This document shows, piece after piece, positions 38,380 through 42,191 of a DNA stretch of 42,191 bases. The stretch is from Silvibacterium sp. Its GTDB lineage: Bacteria; Acidobacteriota; Terriglobia; Terriglobales; Acidobacteriaceae. The stretch is taken from the NCBI GenBank assembly GCA_019234945.1, contig JAFAKX010000050.1:1-42191 (forward strand), written 5' to 3'. Numbering within the stretch: the first letter of the stretch is position 1; the number at the start of each line of letters is the position of its first letter. The notes below the pieces were generated by a model. That model was given only the letters and a program-made list of their open reading frames with translations, did no database searches and was not told the origin of the DNA. Both the position numbers and the translations under genes were made by a program.

Positions 38380-39498
38380 ATGGCAGATGATCTGAAGATG
38401 GAATTTCCCGAGCGCCGCACGACGAACGTTCTGTTGACAATTCTGCTCTTCGCGGCTGTGTGCGCGATCGCTTACGGTGCCAGGCGTGTCATTCTTTTGT
38501 TCGCGCTGTCGGTCTTCTTCGCCTATCTGATGAACCCCGCGGTTAAATTTCTGCAGCTTCACTCTCTGTTTTTCAGGGATCTGAGAGGAGCGGCCGTGAT
38601 CGAGGCGTATATCGGGGTACTGATCCTGATCGGTCTGGCCACCTATAACTTCGCACCGGCTGTTGTAAGAAACACAGTGAAGGCAGTCGACCAGGTTCCG
38701 ATTATCCTTGATCGCGTGTCAACCGGCGAGATCGCGGCCGACATTGGCGACAAGTACGGCTGGAACGATGAACAGAAAGCGCGACTCAGAACAGTGCTGG
38801 TTCGGCATAGGGAGGATTCTCAGGGTCTTCTGAAGTGGCTGGACCACTCACTTTCGCAGGCCGCACAAATCGTCGGATGGCTGGCGCTGATTCCCATATT
38901 GGCCATCTTCCTGCTGCGAGACGGCAATCGCATTGTGGAGGCCGCCCTACAAATGCTCTTTCCTGAGAAGCATCGGCATCCTGCCAGGATAATCGCGTAC
39001 CAGATACACGCCATGCTGGCCAACTACATCCGGGCGCAGGTTCTTCTCTGCCTCTTTTCGCTGGCGTTTTACACGATAGTTCTGCTCATCTTCAGATTTC
39101 CGCACGCAATTGCGTTGGGCGTTTTCGGGGGAATGCTCGAATTCATTCCGGTCATCGGCTGGATGAGCACCGCGGCGGTGATCATCGGTGTTGGCATGGT
39201 CAACGATCTGCACTGGGTATGGATGATCGTATTGCTGCTTTTGTGGCGAGTAGCCCAGGACTATTTCAACCTGCCGCGGGCCCTGGGACACAGGCTGGAA
39301 ATCCATCCATTGACCGTAATCTTCGCCGTGCTGGCCGGTGCCGAGGTTGGTGGAATTGTAGGTATCTACCTTGCCGTACCTTTGGTGGCCTCGCTGCTCC
39401 TGATCTGGAGACTGCGTATCAGCTCAGCGGAAAGCCCGCTAGGCAAAGATGCCGCGTCGGAACTTCCGCCGAGCCTTGTTTCGACAGCGCGTGACTGA
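38380..39498 (+). CDS. AI-2E family transporter (PerM-like permease)
   Basis: SVFFAYLMNPAVKFL, multi-TM, FGGMLEFIPVIGWMSTAAVIIGVG, LGHRLEIHPLTVIFAVLAGAEVGGIVGIYLAVPLVA. Start chosen at MADDLKMEFPER. Confidence 0.9.
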   Translation: MADDLKMEFPERRTTNVLLTILLFAAVCAIAYGARRVILLFALSVFFAYLMNPAVKFLQLHSLFFRDLRGAAVIEAYIGVLILIGLATYNFAPAVVRNTVKAVDQVPIILDRVSTGEIAADIGDKYGWNDEQKARLRTVLVRHREDSQGLLKWLDHSLSQAAQIVGWLALIPILAIFLLRDGNRIVEAALQMLFPEKHRHPARIIAYQIHAMLANYIRAQVLLCLFSLAFYTIVLLIFRFPHAIALGVFGGMLEFIPVIGWMSTAAVIIGVGMVNDLHWVWMIVLLLLWRVAQDYFNLPRALGHRLEIHPLTVIFAVLAGAEVGGIVGIYLAVPLVASLLLIWRLRISSAESPLGKDAASELPPSLVSTARD

Positions 39499-39528
39499 GG
39501 GAGCACACGTGTGACAACATTTGCTCCC
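39499..39528 (+). terminator. Possible terminator hairpin after the AI-2E family gene
   Basis: GGGAGCA-N16-TGCTCCC immediately after the stop codon; no strong U-tract. Confidence 0.3.
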
Positions 39529-39585
39529 ACGATTTCTGGAAACTTCAGATCGAAGCGGGCTTGATCGGTGACCTGACAGCGGCCA

Positions 39586-39825
39586 ATGGGCGCGAGCGTT
39601 TCGATTTCAGGACGGGTTGCCATCGACACCTCCGGCCAGATGCGGAGCAAGCTCGTCGACGCGCTGCGCTCGAAACCCGACGTCATCGCCGGCATCCGGC
39701 TCGCGAGAGAAAAAACAGGCAAAGGTGAGAGTCGTTTCGAGGCCCAGGCAGTCAAAGAATCAGTGGAGCTGGCCCACGATTCATACGATTTTTCAGCCGC
39801 AGCGCTCATGAGGTTGAGAAAATAG
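39586..39825 (+). CDS. Small hypothetical protein
   Basis: 79-aa ORF rich in charged residues, followed closely by another same-strand small ORF; no recognised family. Confidence 0.4.
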   Translation: MGASVSISGRVAIDTSGQMRSKLVDALRSKPDVIAGIRLAREKTGKGESRFEAQAVKESVELAHDSYDFSAAALMRLRK

Positions 39826-39832
39826 AGTAGCC

Positions 39833-40042
39833 ATGAATATCAGTGATCCGATTGTTCTGGAGAAAGATTTCCTCTTGTGCGAAGTCGATCAGGCCCTCGC
39901 TCACGCATTTCTTCAGGATGCAGTAAGAGCGGTGAAGAACGCCGGAGACGAGGATACCCGCGACCTGCAGTCCGCAGTGATCAAATCCATGCTGGTGTTT
40001 CATCAGCACCGCGAGGCATGCGAAGAGTGTAAGGCGGCATAG
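39833..40042 (+). CDS. Small hypothetical protein
   Basis: 69-aa ORF, mostly helical composition, 7 nt after the preceding small ORF. Confidence 0.4.
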   Translation: MNISDPIVLEKDFLLCEVDQALAHAFLQDAVRAVKNAGDEDTRDLQSAVIKSMLVFHQHREACEECKAA

Positions 40043-40623
40043 CAGTAACAGATTCGCCGGTCAGTTTAGTTTTCGTTGCAGCACCACTCGGCAAGTTGCG
40101 ATTAAATATTGGGCGGTGCAAATGCAAGGGCCTGCCTACAGGCGAATCAAATCAATTCGTGGTCGATTCAACGAGGGATTCAACGCAAAAGACGCAGCAA
40201 ACCGTACAAACGATGATGGCGAAGAAAGCGCTTGATGGCATGGCGACGCTGCCGCGGCAAGCGCCTTTGCTGCAAGCTTTTTGAGGCGGAAACGCGGCGG
40301 CATGAAATCCGCACAAAAGCCGCCGAGAGGGGTCCAGCTTGATGCCGACGCAAGGCGGATAACCGAAATAGTTAGTCTCAAGATGTCCGTCGAAATTGAG
40401 ATCAAAGCTCTTCCTGTTTCTTGCATCGATCACTTATTACTGTTTCGTCGAAGGCGAGCGGGAAAAGACTATCTCCCTCGCTCAGCAGGCTGTCGAAAAA
40501 GTGTCCTGGGTGCCCGGCAGGGAAGCGGAGTCTTTGATGACGTGACGCTGCTCAAGATGTGGACCGAAACGTCACACGCTGGTGATGTGAAGATGGCTTC
40601 GGCTTGTAAGTTGTTGATTCGTA

Positions 40624-40699
40624 TGGTGGGCCCGGAGGGATTCGAACCCCCAACCAAGGGATTATGAGTCCCCTGCTCTGACCATTGAGCTACAGGCCC
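40624..40699 (-). tRNA. tRNA with CAU anticodon (tRNA-Ile2 more likely than elongator tRNA-Met), encoded CCA
   Basis: Reverse complement GGGCCTGTAGCTCAATGGTCAGAGCAGGGGACTCATAATCCCTTGGTTGGGGGTTCGAATCCCTCCGGGCCCACCA folds as a cloverleaf: 7-bp acceptor stem, CTCATAA anticodon loop, TTCGAAT T-loop. Confidence 0.93.
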
Positions 40700-40754
40700 T
40701 TCAATGACTTACAGCAACCCACTCTCCGAGTGTAGCGGAAACTGTAGCGGATAG

Positions 40755-41130
40755 CTCGGCTCGATTTCGACCAACTGCCTCAGGTGTCGGATGGATCTAT
40801 CGTTGCGAAATGACTATGCTGCTGTGCCCTGCAATCCGCATGATCGTGAACGCATCCACTCCCGATCACCGAGCCTAGTCAGCATTGTATGGCGAAGAGA
40901 GTGCAAGACAAAAATCCCCATGCAACATGGGAACTCGCTTCCCGTTTACCTTGCGCGAAAGCATCCCGGTGCATTTGATTCAGCGATGTGACGAGGTAAG
41001 ACTTTCCCTCGCGGTTGGCAAAGCCAAACGGCGCAGAACTGGTCTCCATGCGCTCCCGCTGCATCGCAGCGGCCCGATCGGTCAAAGGAACCACCCGGCG
41101 CGCGTTCTTGCTCTTACCCTCTCACCTGCA
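40755..41130 (-). pseudogene. Degenerate tyrosine recombinase / phage integrase
   Basis: Reverse-strand pieces in several frames: EGKSKNARRVVPLTDRAAAMQRERMETSSAPFGFANREGKSYLVTSLNQMH; LHSLRHTMLTRLG; GVDAFTIMRIAGHSSIVISQR*IHPTPEAV. These carry the HxLRHT, AGHSS and catalytic Tyr region motifs. Confidence 0.85.
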
Positions 41131-41452
41131 CAAATCCGAAGCGAGAACCGCTGATTCACTGCAGAGCTACATCTGCCGCGGCTTGCGCTCAACCGCTCCG
41201 CGACGTTGCAAATCCTCCTGCGCCATTCACGCGCCGGATCATCATCGGGGGGTGGGAGTGTCCTGCGGTGGCACAAGGGTTGCCAAGTCGCAAAAGTACT
41301 TTGAATTCAGTGCCATGCTGAGTCTCAACCCTCTTTGGATTTTTCTTGGTTTTCTTTTGGAGTTTGTTAACAGCCCCTTAAGGACTTTCACTTTTGACTG
41401 CGGCAGAGTGCGAGCTGCTACTAGTCTAATTCGACTTGACATAAGGAATGCA

Positions 41453-42191
41453 ATGAACTCTTCAATTACCAAAATGGCAGACGGATTTCGTAAGCTTCTG
41501 GATCGACCGGACGCAATCGAAATGCCTGCGTGTTACGACGTCCTGAGCGCGATGCTACTCGAGGAAGCCGGTTTCCAAACGATTTTCCTTAGCGGCTACG
41601 GTATCGCTGCCAGCCTTTTCGGAAATCCCGATATTGGGCTGACAAGTCTCACGGAAACGGCGCTGGCAGCGAGGAATGTGGTTAACGCCGTGCGCATTCC
41701 ACTCGTTGTCGATGCCGACAACGGTTACGGTAACGAAGACAATGTAGTGCGCACGGTGTACGAATTGGAGTCTGCCGGCGCAGCCGCAATGACACTCGAA
41801 GACCAGGTGTTTCCTAAGCGCTGCGGGCATAGCGCCAATAAGGCAGTCATACCGCTGGATCAGTACATGCGCAAGCTGGAATCCGCTCTCAAGGCGCGCC
41901 AAACGAAACTTTGTATTATCGCCCGCACTGATGCCCCGTCCCTCGATGAGGCAATTTTGAGGGCCAAAGTCTTTCATGCCGCGGGAGCCGATGTAACTCT
42001 CCTCGATGGACTCGCATCTCTCGATGCGCTGAAGCGTGTCGGTAACGAAGTGCCAGGCCACAAACAGGTGAACCTGATTTACGGCGGCAAGACCCCGATA
42101 CTCTCCGTAGCCGAACTGCAGAAACTCGGATTCAAAGTCGTGCTCTATTCGACGCCTGCGCTTTATGTTGCCGCCAATGCCGTTTCGAAAC
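41453..42191 (+). CDS. Isocitrate lyase/PEP mutase (phosphonomutase) family protein, partial (runs off the window)
   Basis: ATG at 41453: MNSSITKMADGFRKLLDRPDAIEMPACYDVLSAMLLEEAGFQTIFLSGYGIAASLFG...VVDADNGYGNEDNVVRTVYELESAGAAAMTLEDQVFPKRCGH...IIARTDA. It has no stop before the window end, so it is absent from the ORF track. Confidence 0.9.
   Translation, partial: MNSSITKMADGFRKLLDRPDAIEMPACYDVLSAMLLEEAGFQTIFLSGYGIAASLFGNPDIGLTSLTETALAARNVVNAVRIPLVVDADNGYGNEDNVVRTVYELESAGAAAMTLEDQVFPKRCGHSANKAVIPLDQYMRKLESALKARQTKLCIIARTDAPSLDEAILRAKVFHAAGADVTLLDGLASLDALKRVGNEVPGHKQVNLIYGGKTPILSVAELQKLGFKVVLYSTPALYVAANAVSK

Noticed and set aside
37950-38390. 146-aa plus-strand ORF
   Set aside because: Only the last ~65 residues (KTKDGEFEIESKDWQVTNNDSFVIIRLSDGRRRLVEEML...) look possibly protein-like, with no family recognised; it runs through the hairpin region, so it is not supported as a CDS.
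40281-40667. 128-aa ORF ending ...MVGPEGFEPPTKGL
   Set aside because: The C-terminal GPEGFEPPTKGL is the classic false translation of the antisense strand of a tRNA gene; the tRNA is at 40624-40699.
1-42191. CRISPR arrays, rRNA genes, intact IS elements, prophage structural genes
   Set aside because: Looked for and not seen: no regularly spaced repeats, rRNA signatures, intact transposases or capsid/tail genes were recognised.

Overview
This 42.2-kb window looks like an acidobacterial-type chromosome segment, judging by gene content and style only. Most of it is ordinary core-genome housekeeping. It holds a P5C dehydrogenase, a small signalling/redox cluster (4.7-8.7 kb), and a long minus-strand run (rimO-yacG-pgpA-NHL/IPT-cinA-plsY-gpsA-HD-GYP-ftsY-ribD-ribE-mscS). 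After that come the small SRP RNA, fabH, mqnA, dprA and topA, then carbohydrate genes (GH30, malQ) and an AI-2E family permease. A CAU-anticodon tRNA lies near the right edge, and an isocitrate lyase/PEP mutase family gene runs off the end. The two parts most worth a second look are: (1) the redox-signalling cassette, where a receiver domain is fused to a CxxC-less thioredoxin-reductase-like flavoprotein, directly coupled to a cNMP-fold histidine kinase with an unusually long insertion in its DHp region and followed by a ferredoxin-NADP reductase-like gene, with a perfect 19-bp palindrome upstream; and (2) a decay zone at 34.6-41.1 kb, where I can read gene remnants missing from the ORF track: a di-haem cytochrome peroxidase tail, a phosphoglucomutase tail overlapping the malQ start, a frameshifted glgP remnant, and a tyrosine-recombinase pseudogene next to the tRNA whose catalytic Tyr codon is now TAG. 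No CRISPR array, rRNA or intact mobile element was seen. All family assignments are from reading the sequence; no database search was run.
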